In this document: positions 1 to 7,828 of the stretch, piece by piece | Layout: every line of letters starts with the position of its first letter | How positions within the stretch are numbered: the stretch's first letter is position 1 | NCBI GenBank assembly: GCA_947088515.1 | Contig: CAMUHA010000005.1 | Coordinates: 1 to 43,233 of the forward strand | Direction: 5' to 3' | Source of the DNA: an uncultured bacterium | GTDB taxonomy: Bacteria; Bacillota; Clostridia; Lachnospirales; Lachnospiraceae | Length of the DNA: 43,233 bases | Position numbers and translations under genes: made by a program | Notes under the pieces: model-generated | The model's database searches: none | Told to the model about the DNA's origin: nothing | The model's input: the letters and a program-made list of their open reading frames with translations, nothing else

Positions 1-1851
1 AGTAATATGCTTGCATGGAACGCGGGCAGACAGTTGAAAATTAATGAGAAAAGTAATTCTAAAATGACGGAGAAGTTATCTTCCGGCTATCGGATAAACC
101 GGGCGGCGGATGATGCGGCGGGACTTTCCATCTCCGAAAAGATGCGCAGGCAGATTCGGGGCCTGACGCAGGCGTCTTCAAATGCGCAGGACGGCATTTC
201 AATGGTACAGTCCGCTGAAGGCGCATTGAATGAAGTACATGAAATGCTGCAAAGGGCCAATGAACTGGCAGTAAAGGCAGCAACGGGCACTTTGTCCGAT
301 CAGGATCGTGAGATGGTGGATGCTGAAATTCAGCAGATAAAGAAGGAAATTGACACCACAGCAAAACATACGGTCTTTAATGAACGCAGGCTGTTTCCTG
401 ATGACGGACTTTCACCTAAGTCGGCGTCTGTGATGAAAACATACGAATATAATGTAGTGTTCGATTTGAAAGACGGATCAGTTACAGTGGATGGCCAGGC
501 AAACAATGCCAAAGCTGCAGGCCGGGCAGGCGTTAACGTCAACAGCGGAAGCGCATTGGCTGATAAGATTGCCAATGAATATGTGCCTAACGCAATCAGT
601 CAGATTTTCCAAACGTTTCCTTCGTTGGAGAACGCAGTGGGCAACAACAAGATTAATATGTCGCTGGAAGTGTCTTTTATAGATGGACCAGGCAATACTC
701 TAGCCTATGCTGGTTATACTTATGCTGTTAATGGCGGTAAACCAAAGACAATGATGATAAAAGTTGACTCAGCAGATTTTACTGATGCAGATGTAAAAGG
801 AACAGGCAGTAAAACAGAGATGCTTGAATCCACACTTGCCCATGAGCTGATGCATACGGTTATGCAGTATACCATGACTGACGGCATGAGCGGCAGGAAA
901 GGTGACAAATACCCCACATGGTTTGTAGAGGGAACGGCACAGCTTTCCGGAGGCGGTTTTACAACAGGGTGGAATAACCATCTGATTCATTATGCAAAAC
1001 AGCTCCAGGATGAAAATGACACCAGCCAGGATGCGAACATTAAGAAATATTTACAGGCATATACCATGAACGGCAGGCCTTACGGACATGGCTATATAGG
1101 AGCAGCTTATGCAGGATATCTTGCAAACGGCGGTACGGGAGATGTGAATGCTGCCAATATTGCTGCCGGAATGGATAAGATATTTGCGGACCTTGCCAAA
1201 GGTGGTAAATTTGCTGATGTTCTTAAGAAACATACAGGAAAAACAGAGGCGGAGTTAAACGCACTGTTTAGAAATGGTGATGCAGGTTTAGTGGAATTTA
1301 CTAGAAAACTGGCTTTTGCCTCCAAAGACGGAGCAGGGTCTGTTATATCCACATCTCTTGGGGCAGGCGGAGCGGCTATTTTGGGTGATACAGCACAGTA
1401 TGACCAGCCTTTTAAAGTTGACCCTAACCAGATATCCTTCAACTTTTCAGGAGGAGGAGCGAAGGTAGGTATTCAGGTTGGAGCAGATGCCGGACAGCAC
1501 ATTGAGTTTGAATTATACCAGATGGATACGAAGGCTCTTGGGCTGGAAGATATGAATGTGAAGACAACGGATGACGCCAGTGATGCCATTAATTTTGTTA
1601 AAAGCGCCATTATTTATGTGAGCAATGTGAGAAGCCATTATGGCGCCGTACAGAACCGGCTTGAGCACACAATTGCCAATCTGGACAATGTAATTGAAAA
1701 TACCACAGCATCAGAATCACGAATCAGGGATACAGACATGGCAACAGAAATGGTGCGTTATGCTAACAGCCAGATATTGCTTCAGGCAGGCCAGTCTATG
1801 CTTGCACAGGCTAACCGTCAGCCAGAGTCAGTACTTAGTCTTTTAGGATAA
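1..1851 (+). CDS. Flagellin with inserted zinc metalloprotease domain (flagellinolysin), 5' end cut by window
   Basis: The reading frame is open from base 1 and the usual first few flagellin residues are missing, so the true start is probably just upstream of the window; the first ATG inside is at 7. Numbering from that ATG, residues 1-130 are a typical flagellin D0/D1 region (EKLSSGYRINRAADDAAG) and residues about 478-614 are the C-terminal D1/D0 region ending in SVLSLLG. The insert between them carries HELMH (H279, E280, H283) and a downstream WFVEGTAQL glutamate (E308), the layout of a gluzincin zinc protease. Proteolytic flagellins of this design are known and can assemble into filaments that display protease along their length. 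The product should be exported by the flagellar secretion system. The two small genes that follow are probably cotranscribed. Confidence 0.93.
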   Translation, partial: SNMLAWNAGRQLKINEKSNSKMTEKLSSGYRINRAADDAAGLSISEKMRRQIRGLTQASSNAQDGISMVQSAEGALNEVHEMLQRANELAVKAATGTLSDQDREMVDAEIQQIKKEIDTTAKHTVFNERRLFPDDGLSPKSASVMKTYEYNVVFDLKDGSVTVDGQANNAKAAGRAGVNVNSGSALADKIANEYVPNAISQIFQTFPSLENAVGNNKINMSLEVSFIDGPGNTLAYAGYTYAVNGGKPKTMMIKVDSADFTDADVKGTGSKTEMLESTLAHELMHTVMQYTMTDGMSGRKGDKYPTWFVEGTAQLSGGGFTTGWNNHLIHYAKQLQDENDTSQDANIKKYLQAYTMNGRPYGHGYIGAAYAGYLANGGTGDVNAANIAAGMDKIFADLAKGGKFADVLKKHTGKTEAELNALFRNGDAGLVEFTRKLAFASKDGAGSVISTSLGAGGAAILGDTAQYDQPFKVDPNQISFNFSGGGAKVGIQVGADAGQHIEFELYQMDTKALGLEDMNVKTTDDASDAINFVKSAIIYVSNVRSHYGAVQNRLEHTIANLDNVIENTTASESRIRDTDMATEMVRYANSQILLQAGQSMLAQANRQPESVLSLLG

Positions 1852-1881
1852 TAAAGGCAGTTGGGAAAGGAGCATGAAGCT

Positions 1882-2259
1882 ATGGGAATGATTGAAAAGA
1901 TAACCTGTATCTCATGTGGAGCCGGGTGGCAATGTATGACAGGATGTGGAATCATGCACGGAGAGCTGGAGCGGGTAGTAAAGTTATTTCCGGAAGATGT
2001 GCAAAAGGATATTTTAGCTCATATTGGAAATAACGAATTTCCGTTGTTTGATTTCGGATACCAGTTAGCTGATTGTAAACACTGTGGCGCCATAGTAAGT
2101 GTTCCGGCGCTGAAACTGCCAGACTGTCAGAAGGAATATGCAGGCAGTTGTCCTACATGCGGACAATTGGCAGAAGCAATAGAAGATATAGGCCAAACCC
2201 CATGTCCGGTGTGCCATAAAGAAACACTTGCGGCAGAAGAAACAGGAATGTGGGATTAG
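1882..2259 (+). CDS. Small cysteine-rich zinc-ribbon protein
   Basis: A protein of about 125 residues with four pairs of cysteines: TCISC near the start, CKHCG, CPTCG and CPVCH near the end. This suggests two zinc ribbons around a helical middle. I chose ATG 1882 because an AAGGAG motif at 1867-1872 sits nine bases upstream; an upstream TTG at 1861 would place that site inside the gene. It lies 30 bases after the flagellin stop, so cotranscription is likely. I do not recognise the family. A DNA- or RNA-binding role, or an assembly role linked to the flagellin, is possible but not shown by the sequence. Confidence 0.75.
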   Translation: MGMIEKITCISCGAGWQCMTGCGIMHGELERVVKLFPEDVQKDILAHIGNNEFPLFDFGYQLADCKHCGAIVSVPALKLPDCQKEYAGSCPTCGQLAEAIEDIGQTPCPVCHKETLAAEETGMWD

Positions 2260-2332
2260 GATAGGAAATATGAAGTGCATAGCGGGAGCTACTGGGTTCC
2301 TGTGAGGTTTTTAAACATAGAAGGGAATTGAT

Positions 2333-2827
2333 ATGCGGATAGGAGCAGTAAGTTTTGCGCCATATATTTATAATACCAATGTCGTAAGCGGCAAAAGTTT
2401 ATCAAAGGTTGCTTCCATAGGCAACGACCTGCTTTCATCAAAAACAGATTTTTCCTCTCTTGCGGATGAACGCCTGAACGAAAATCCCTTACAGAAAGGG
2501 CAGACCTTTAATTTTGCCGATATTCTGGACAGACAGATGTATGCTGGAAAGATGAATGCTTCCAGAATTATGAAGTCCGGGGAGGAAGCGGTAGATTTTG
2601 AAGAGGCGGGAGAATTGCAGCTGGAAGAATATGAATTAAAAGATTCCGGCAGTGAGAAGACTGAGTTTGATGCAGCATGGCAGGAGATTGAGGAAGGGCA
2701 GGCGGAGGCTGTGGATGACTTTAAACCGGTAAACCGTATGGAAGAAATCTACCAGATGCACAGCGAAAGGAATTTATTTCAAATGCGTCGGGCGGCAGAG
2801 GCGTATCAGATGAATATGTTTATATAA
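2333..2827 (+). CDS. Conserved-looking hypothetical protein of the flagellin cluster
   Basis: A protein of 164 residues, acidic in the middle (residues about 85-135) with a Gln/Met-rich helical tail ending QMNMFI. It has no signal peptide, membrane segment or cysteine motif. The segment FNFADILDRQM (residues about 59-69) vaguely recalls rod or hook accessory proteins such as FliE, but there is not enough to assign it. It is the last gene before a clear terminator, so it closes the flagellin transcript. Function is unknown; position suggests a flagellar role. Confidence 0.65.
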   Translation: MRIGAVSFAPYIYNTNVVSGKSLSKVASIGNDLLSSKTDFSSLADERLNENPLQKGQTFNFADILDRQMYAGKMNASRIMKSGEEAVDFEEAGELQLEEYELKDSGSEKTEFDAAWQEIEEGQAEAVDDFKPVNRMEEIYQMHSERNLFQMRRAAEAYQMNMFI

Positions 2828-2837
2828 GACTTGGATG

Positions 2838-2873
2838 AAAGCTGCTTAAACAAAAGACTTTAGGCAGCTTTTA
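2838..2873 (+). terminator. Rho-independent terminator ending the flagellin cluster
   Basis: Arms 2838-2850 and 2859-2871 are perfect 13-base complements (AAAGCTGCTTAAA with its partner, TTTAGGCAGCTTT apart from one opposed pair), with an eight-base loop and a T tract at the end of the right arm. It lies 10 bases after the stop of the preceding gene. Confidence 0.8.
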
Positions 2874-2947
2874 TTACGTGAAATATATGGTAAAGTTAAC
2901 AGATGATTGTGATTCATTGAATATATCATAAATGTATGGGGGTAAGT

Positions 2948-3823
2948 ATGGCAGTATACGAATTAATGAATGATACAGTGGCAATTAAAGTCCATTCCAA
3001 GGGAGCGGAACTGAAATCACTGGTAAAACGAAACGATGGGACAGAGTATTTATGGAAGGCAGACCCAGCTTACTGGAATAGAACGTCTCCAGTGCTGTTT
3101 CCTTTTGTAGGAGGAGTAAAAAATAAGGAATACAGAACCAAGGGACAAACCTTTTCCATGACACAGCATGGATTCGCAAGAGATATGGAATTTGACCTGC
3201 TTTCCCAGACGGATGATGAAATCTGGTTTGTGGTTAAGGACAGTGAGGAGACAAGAGAAAAATATCCTTATGAATTTATTCTGAAGCTGGGATACAGGCT
3301 TTTGGCCGATGGAGTGGAAGTATGCTGGCAGGTGGAAAATCCAGGCAAGGAAGAATTGCCATTTTCTATAGGAGGACATCCTGCGTTTAATTGTCCAATG
3401 AAAGATGGAGAGAAACAGACGGATTACTTTATCCGCTTCAATACGAAGGAAAAGGTAGTAAGTACAAGAATCAGTGAAAAGGGTCTTGCAACAGATGAAA
3501 AGGATGTATATGAACTGGAACAGGGATATTTACCTGTGACAGAGCATTTGTTTGACCATGATGCACTGGTGATAGAGCATGACCAGGTAAAAGAAGTAGC
3601 TCTTTGCGGACCGGACAAGGAAGCATACCTGACAGTCAGAATGGAAGAGCCTTTGTTTGGAATCTGGTCCCCTCCCAAAAAAAATGCGCCCTTTATCTGC
3701 ATTGAGCCCTGGTATGGCAGATGTGACCATGAGGATTTTTCCGGTGACTTGAAGGAACGGATATGGGGAAATCTGGTTGCGCCAGGAGAGATTTGGAAGG
3801 GCGGATACCAGATTATTGTGTAA
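2948..3823 (+). CDS. Aldose 1-epimerase family protein (LacX-like mutarotase)
   Basis: A protein of about 291 residues of the galactose-mutarotase-like beta-sandwich family, closest in style to LacX proteins. Typical segments are the N-terminal SKGAELKSL, FPFVGGVKN, TQHGFARDMEF (a candidate catalytic histidine region), SIGGHPAFNCP and the late CIEPWYGRCD. Such enzymes interconvert anomers of free or phosphorylated hexoses in the cytoplasm. I prefer ATG 2948 because GGGGG lies five bases upstream; ATG 2936, four codons earlier, would overlap that site. It appears to be a single-gene transcript between two terminators. Substrate cannot be told from the sequence. Confidence 0.9.
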   Translation: MAVYELMNDTVAIKVHSKGAELKSLVKRNDGTEYLWKADPAYWNRTSPVLFPFVGGVKNKEYRTKGQTFSMTQHGFARDMEFDLLSQTDDEIWFVVKDSEETREKYPYEFILKLGYRLLADGVEVCWQVENPGKEELPFSIGGHPAFNCPMKDGEKQTDYFIRFNTKEKVVSTRISEKGLATDEKDVYELEQGYLPVTEHLFDHDALVIEHDQVKEVALCGPDKEAYLTVRMEEPLFGIWSPPKKNAPFICIEPWYGRCDHEDFSGDLKERIWGNLVAPGEIWKGGYQIIV

Positions 3824-3842
3824 AAGTGTCTATGTACGCAGA

Positions 3843-3874
3843 CCGGAATGTGAAATCAGGCATTCCGGTTTTTT
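3843..3874 (+). terminator. Rho-independent terminator after the epimerase gene
   Basis: CCGGAATG (3843-3850) pairs perfectly with CATTCCGG (3861-3868) across a 10-base loop and is followed by six T (3869-3874). Confidence 0.9.
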
Positions 3875-3991
3875 GGTTTAGCAATGTTTTTGCAAAGAGA
3901 AAACATGCCTGATGCGCAGGCCTGCACATTTTTGCGTTTTATTTGGTTATGATATGTTTGGGAAAGCTGGTTTTATGGAGGGATAACTTTT

Positions 3992-5599
3992 ATGTATACA
4001 GTTATTGTGGCAGATGATGAGGAAGAGCTGCGCAAGGCGTTAATCCGGCGGGTGGATTGGGAAAGCGTGGGATTTTCAGTGGTAGGGGAAGCGGAAAACG
4101 GGGCGGAGGCTTTGGAGCTGGTGGAAAAGCTGGAGCCGGACCTTTTGCTAACAGATATAAGAATGCCTTTTGTTACTGGTATTGAACTGGCAAAACAGGT
4201 ACAGGAGATACGGCCTGCCACCCAGATTGCTTTTCTTAGTGGTTATGATGATTTTTCCTATGCCCAGCAGGCGATACAATATAATATTATCAGCTATCTT
4301 CTAAAGCCAATCTCCTCGGCAGAATTAACGGAAGAACTGCTGAAAATGAAAAAGAAAATTGACGAAAAATATGAAAACTTTGCTTCAGCAGGCAGAAAAC
4401 AGGAAAAACTTGAAACCATGGAATTGGTGATTCCTCTTTTGCTGGACAGCTTTCAGCGTGAGAGTGACGAGATGGATAATAAGGAGCTTGTGATGTCTGC
4501 GTTCTCCTGCGGATTGATTAAAGAAGAAAACGAAAATGTCAAGTATACGGTAATTGTCACAAGCATGATAGATGACAATGAAAAAAACAGAACCACTCAG
4601 GCAAATGTCCACGGAATTGACATGGTTATAGAAAAATATATCAGACATGTGAGCTTTTATTCGGGCGGAAGGGTGATTTCCCTGCTGATTGCATCCGACT
4701 TGGAAATGGAAAAGTATCTTCATATTATTGTGGAGGAAATTTCCCAAAGTATTCGCCGGATTATGAAAATGTCTTGTCTGATAGGGGTCAGCCGTAGTGT
4801 TGGAAGGCTTGGTCAGGTTCATGAGGCGTATATAGAGGCTATGAATGCAATACGGTATCTTCGCAAAAGCAATGAGGATGTATATTTTATTTCGGATATT
4901 GAACGTACAGATGATTTTAACCTGGAAAAAATGCAGGTGTACATTGAGGAGGTGGAACAACTAATCCGCAGCGGCAGCGGCCAGGAGCTTGAGCAGTATT
5001 TAAAGCACATGTTTGAAGTATTAGAACAGGAACATATTTCTACAATGGAAATTAATTTCCTGCTGGTCAGGCTTGTATCCGCGGTATTTCGTATTGTGTA
5101 TGCGGTGGTGGAGGAAGAGGCAGCTGCAGAACTGCAGAAAAAATCACCTTTGCAGAATGTGGAATCTTTTGAAAACCATGACGTTGTGTGCAACAAATGT
5201 ATATTTTTCTGTATGGCGGCAAGAGAGCTGATTGCAGAACAGCGCAAAAAAAGCAGTACTGTTTTGTGCGACAAGGCCATTGGCATTATCGAAAACAGCT
5301 ATATGGACCAGGAGCTTTCGCTGGTATCTGTCAGCAATGAGATTTCGGTCAGCCCTAATTATTTAAGCGCTTTAATTAAACGGTCTACAGGAAGAACATT
5401 TATTGACCTTCTGACTAAGAAACGGATAGAAACGGCAAAAGAACTGCTTCTTTGCACTAATATGAAAATTAAGGAAATATCTGAAAAGTGCGGATACAAT
5501 GACCAGCATTATTTTAGCTACTGCTTTAAGAAATATGTGGGATTGTCGCCCAATGCCTGCAGACAGAAAATAGAGGAGGAGAAGAGGCAGGATTTATAG
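3992..5599 (+). CDS. YesN/AraC-type response regulator, orphan
   Basis: A 535-residue regulator. The receiver domain (residues 1-120) has the acidic pocket DDEEE at the start, the phosphoacceptor D55 in LLTDIRMPF and K105 in YLLKPIS. A long middle region (about 130-425) resembles the linker of YesN-type regulators. The C-terminal 100 residues form a double helix-turn-helix AraC domain (VSVSNEISVSPNYLSALIK, then IKEISEKCGYNDQHYFSYCFKK). Such regulators usually pair with a YesM-type sensor kinase and control sugar or surface-polymer genes. No kinase gene is adjacent, so its partner must be elsewhere. GGAGGG about ten bases upstream supports the start. Confidence 0.93.
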   Translation: MYTVIVADDEEELRKALIRRVDWESVGFSVVGEAENGAEALELVEKLEPDLLLTDIRMPFVTGIELAKQVQEIRPATQIAFLSGYDDFSYAQQAIQYNIISYLLKPISSAELTEELLKMKKKIDEKYENFASAGRKQEKLETMELVIPLLLDSFQRESDEMDNKELVMSAFSCGLIKEENENVKYTVIVTSMIDDNEKNRTTQANVHGIDMVIEKYIRHVSFYSGGRVISLLIASDLEMEKYLHIIVEEISQSIRRIMKMSCLIGVSRSVGRLGQVHEAYIEAMNAIRYLRKSNEDVYFISDIERTDDFNLEKMQVYIEEVEQLIRSGSGQELEQYLKHMFEVLEQEHISTMEINFLLVRLVSAVFRIVYAVVEEEAAAELQKKSPLQNVESFENHDVVCNKCIFFCMAARELIAEQRKKSSTVLCDKAIGIIENSYMDQELSLVSVSNEISVSPNYLSALIKRSTGRTFIDLLTKKRIETAKELLLCTNMKIKEISEKCGYNDQHYFSYCFKKYVGLSPNACRQKIEEEKRQDL

Positions 5600-5647
5600 A
5601 AAGTGTACAGTAAAAAGTTGTGATGAAGACGATTTACAGATATTTGC

Positions 5648-5821
5648 ATGACTATTGACGGAAAGCTTCTCCAACGGTGTGATGCAGGCTGTCCATTTCC
5701 AATAATGGGCAGGGAGGATATCTATAAGGAACTGGAAATTTCCCGGCAACAGGTCAGGAATGGCGAATGCCAGGAGGCTGGGGAGTTCATCACGGAGGTT
5801 CGAAAAGAGTATGGCATATGA
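5648..5821 (+). pseudogene. Short ORF, possible remnant of a Phd/YefM-type antitoxin
   Basis: A 57-codon frame beginning MTIDGKLL. Its C-terminal part, IYKELEISRQQVRNGECQEA followed by a tail ending EVRKEYGI, resembles the C-terminal tail of Phd/YefM-family antitoxins, which often end in a DAxE..xxxLRxKYG pattern. The usual N-terminal DNA-binding part is absent, no toxin gene follows and there is no clear ribosome site, so I treat it as a decayed fragment. The resemblance is by eye only and the call is weak. Confidence 0.3.
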
Positions 5822-5916
5822 AGTCATTATAATAAGAAACGCCTGTAAATTACCGGAACAGGCCCATATGAGACATACACAAATACAAAAATTGAATAAA
5901 AATCTAATAATAATAA

Positions 5917-5945
5917 AAACCATCTGATGGTGAGATGGTTTTTTC
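5917..5945 (+). terminator. Rho-independent terminator downstream of the orphan regulator
   Basis: AAACCATCT (5917-5925) pairs with AGATGGTTT (5933-5941) over a seven-base loop, followed by further T. It is the first clear terminator downstream of the response regulator gene. Confidence 0.7.
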
Positions 5946-6013
5946 ATTTCTTAATTTAAAATTGCCAAGCCTTTTGTTATTTCATCATTTCTTCTTAATC
6001 TATTTTCTTATAT

Positions 6014-6037
6014 TACCAAAAAGTGTACTTTTTGGTA
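6014..6037. repeat. Long palindrome, copy 1 (candidate operator)
   Basis: A 24-base inverted repeat with perfect 11-base arms (TACCAAAAAGT and its complement) around a central GT. A second copy lies 128 bases downstream, next to the start of the TnpB-like gene. This suggests a dimeric DNA-binding site or a transposon-end structure. Confidence 0.6.
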
Positions 6038-6141
6038 GTCCCATTATCTCAACTGGACTGTTAGATATTTTAATACATTTTAGTCAAAAAATCAAGGGAA
6101 TCCGCCCTCTTTTTTTGGTAAATTTACCCGTAAAAATTTTT

Positions 6142-6165
6142 TACCAAAAAGTACACTTTATGGAA
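6142..6165. repeat. Long palindrome, copy 2, next to the TnpB-like start
   Basis: The same 24-base motif in the opposite orientation (central AC instead of GT), with mismatches only in the right arm. It overlaps the ribosome-binding region of the gene starting at 6179, so a protein bound here could block its expression. Confidence 0.55.
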
Positions 6166-6178
6166 AGGAAAAGTCGAA

Positions 6179-7510
6179 GTGGCTGAAACCGTGTGCAAGA
6201 CGCTGCGCCAGTACAGCAGGGGAGCCATACCGGAGGAAGACATAAAAAAGCTGGAGGAGATTGCAAAGGACTACTGCCGGGTAAAAAATTACGTGTACCA
6301 GCGCTACGGAGGGGTGGGAAGCCTGTCCATATTGTATCCGGGTTACACAGTGCAGAACCAAATGACCCAGAGCGGCCTGCGGGAGCGGTTGGGCCTGCCC
6401 TCTGTGTATTTTTACTGCGCCGTCTTTGACGCTCTTGGAGACATCAGGGCCTTCTGGACCCGCATGAAGGCGGGGATACAGGAAGCGGCGGCGAAAAATC
6501 CCGGTTTTACGCCGGAAGAGCTCCACTACCTGCGGTTTGCGCTAAAAGTGAACAACTGCTTCAGCGCCATATTAAACCATACGGAGCCGGAGCTTTCAGG
6601 CGGGATAGAGGAAAAATACCGGAAACTGACCCAGGAAGTGGATGCGCACAGGCTGGACGGCTATGTAAGGAGACAGGCGAGGAAGAGGCAGAAAAGGCTG
6701 AAAACAGACCGGGCGGAAGGCTTTTCCCTGACGGAGAGGGCGTACCGGTACGGGGACCATGGGATATACATTGCCACCAAGGAAAAGAGAAAGAGGGTAT
6801 ATATCCCCCTGACAGATGGAAACAGCTATAAAAGGCAGCTGTATGTGAGGCTGAATAAGCCGGAAGGAAGGGTGGAAATCCTGGCGCCGGCGGATGTGCG
6901 AATCAAAAGCCATGAAGACTACAGGAATGAGACTGGGCTGTCCATGGGGATGCGCGTGATGCTGACAACAGATGGGGGAAAGACCTACGGGGAGAAGCTG
7001 GGGGAACTTTCGGTCCAAGATGCGGAGTGGATAAGGGAGCGGACAAAGAGCTACCGGAAAAACCGGAAGGACAATCCGGGAAGAAAGAAATACCAGGAAC
7101 AGAAAAGGCGGAGGGAGGAAAGACTCCACGCCTACATTAATGAAGAACTGAACCGCTTTTTGCGTGAGGAAAAGCCACAGACGGTGTACCTGCCAAAGCT
7201 GCAGGCTAATGGGAAGGCGGGAAAGGTAAAGAAATACAATTATTATGCGGCCATGTGGCAGAAAGGCTATATCAGGAAAAGGCTGGAAATAAAGTGCCGT
7301 GAGCATTCGGTGGAGATGGTGGAAGTGTTTGGAAAGGATATCAGCGCAGAATGCAGCAGGTGCGGCGCCCTGGGAAAAAAGGAGGACGGGAAGTTTTACT
7401 GTCCGGCCTGCGGGAGGGAAGAAGAAGAGAAAACCAATGCGGCCCAAAACGCAAAGAAGAGGGGAAGAGCCGTAAGAGGAGACCTGTGGGAGCCAAATCA
7501 GAGTTCATAA
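6179..7510 (+). CDS. Nuclease-dead TnpB-family protein (TldR-like)
   Basis: A 443-residue protein of the TnpB/OrfB superfamily. The C-terminal zinc ribbon is intact (C392, C395, C408, C411: CSRCG...CPACG) and NAA (420-422) and the RuvC framework are recognisable. All three catalytic acids appear replaced. The first motif, normally GxDxG, reads GLSMG (S255); the second, normally VxxED, reads VYLPKL (P339 at the Glu position); the last, normally DxNAA, reads KTNAA (K418). It should therefore bind guide RNA and DNA but not cut. TnpB-like proteins of this kind (TldR) are known RNA-guided transcriptional repressors, some beside flagellin genes. GTG 6179 is preceded by GGAAAGGA at 6162-6169. There is no tnpA. 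Base composition is more GC-rich than the flanks. It could instead be a merely decayed transposase, but the 443-codon frame is intact. Confidence 0.8.
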   Translation: MAETVCKTLRQYSRGAIPEEDIKKLEEIAKDYCRVKNYVYQRYGGVGSLSILYPGYTVQNQMTQSGLRERLGLPSVYFYCAVFDALGDIRAFWTRMKAGIQEAAAKNPGFTPEELHYLRFALKVNNCFSAILNHTEPELSGGIEEKYRKLTQEVDAHRLDGYVRRQARKRQKRLKTDRAEGFSLTERAYRYGDHGIYIATKEKRKRVYIPLTDGNSYKRQLYVRLNKPEGRVEILAPADVRIKSHEDYRNETGLSMGMRVMLTTDGGKTYGEKLGELSVQDAEWIRERTKSYRKNRKDNPGRKKYQEQKRRREERLHAYINEELNRFLREEKPQTVYLPKLQANGKAGKVKKYNYYAAMWQKGYIRKRLEIKCREHSVEMVEVFGKDISAECSRCGALGKKEDGKFYCPACGREEEEKTNAAQNAKKRGRAVRGDLWEPNQSS

Positions 7511-7515
7511 GGAGG

Positions 7516-7725
7516 CCGGAGTGAATAAATGCGCAGGCATTTCACCGGAAGGATCACAGAGGCGTCCATGATATAAAAAAAGAATCCACGGCATTAGAAG
7601 GCGGGGGAATGGAAAGGAACCTGCGTATTGGGTATGCCAAGACCCTGTGAACACGGAAAAGGTCGTGAGGTAGCGGGGAGCGAAGCGGGAAGGACCGCAT
7701 CACCAGGGGGAGTCCCCTGATGACC
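7516..7725 (+). ncRNA. Omega-RNA-like structured RNA downstream of the dead TnpB gene
   Basis: This non-coding stretch starts six bases after the gene and can form several hairpins in a row. Hairpin 7516-7548 pairs CCGG, GTGAA and ATGC with GCAT, TTCAC and CCGG, with small bulges. GACC/GGTC encloses CTGTG/CACGG at about 7640-7664. GGT and GCGG at about 7669-7676 pair with CCGC and ACC at about 7695-7704. CAGGGG (7704-7709) pairs with CCCCTG (7714-7719). In TnpB systems the guide RNA scaffold lies at the 3' end of the gene and beyond, finishing in a hairpin directly before the guide. This layout matches. Exact ends are inferred. Confidence 0.6.
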
Positions 7726-7764
7726 AATGTGCCTTATTTAAATATAAAAAAGTTTATATTTAAG
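7720..7764 (+). other. Candidate guide segment and AT-rich hairpin at the omega-RNA 3' end
   Basis: Directly after the last GC-rich scaffold hairpin comes ATGACCAATGTGCC and then a perfect 11-base AT hairpin (TTAAATATAAA at 7738-7748, loop AAAG, complement at 7753-7763). If the upstream RNA is an omega RNA, the guide should lie within this segment, most likely from about 7720-7726 onward. The hairpin has no T tract and could serve as a processing or stability element. Confidence 0.4.
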
Positions 7765-7828
7765 GGATAAAGGGAAAGAAGCCGGAAGAAGGCGGAAAAA
7801 AGAAAACAAAACAGACAGGGAGTCTGGA

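Larger units (their letters stand above)
5946..6178. other. AT-rich gene-poor spacer upstream of the TnpB-like gene
   Basis: This stretch is very AT-rich and lacks a convincing gene. It contains both copies of the 24-base palindrome listed separately. Between them is a short hairpin, AGGG/CCCT followed by seven T at about 6096-6117, which could act as a weak terminator or attenuator ahead of the TnpB-like gene. Confidence 0.5.

Noticed and set aside
5935..6186. An 83-codon open frame rich in Phe, Leu and Ile upstream of the TnpB-like gene
   Set aside because: Strong AT bias alone explains the hydrophobic composition; there is no ribosome site and the frame runs through both palindromes and the next gene's start.
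6596..7447. Long minus-strand frame (283 codons) opposite the TnpB-like gene
   Set aside because: It is antisense to a well-supported gene and its composition (many Pro, Leu, Phe, His) is that of a codon shadow.
5600..7828. Intact IS200/IS605-type transposon
   Set aside because: No tnpA is present, the TnpB-like protein lacks catalytic acids and clear transposon ends were not found.
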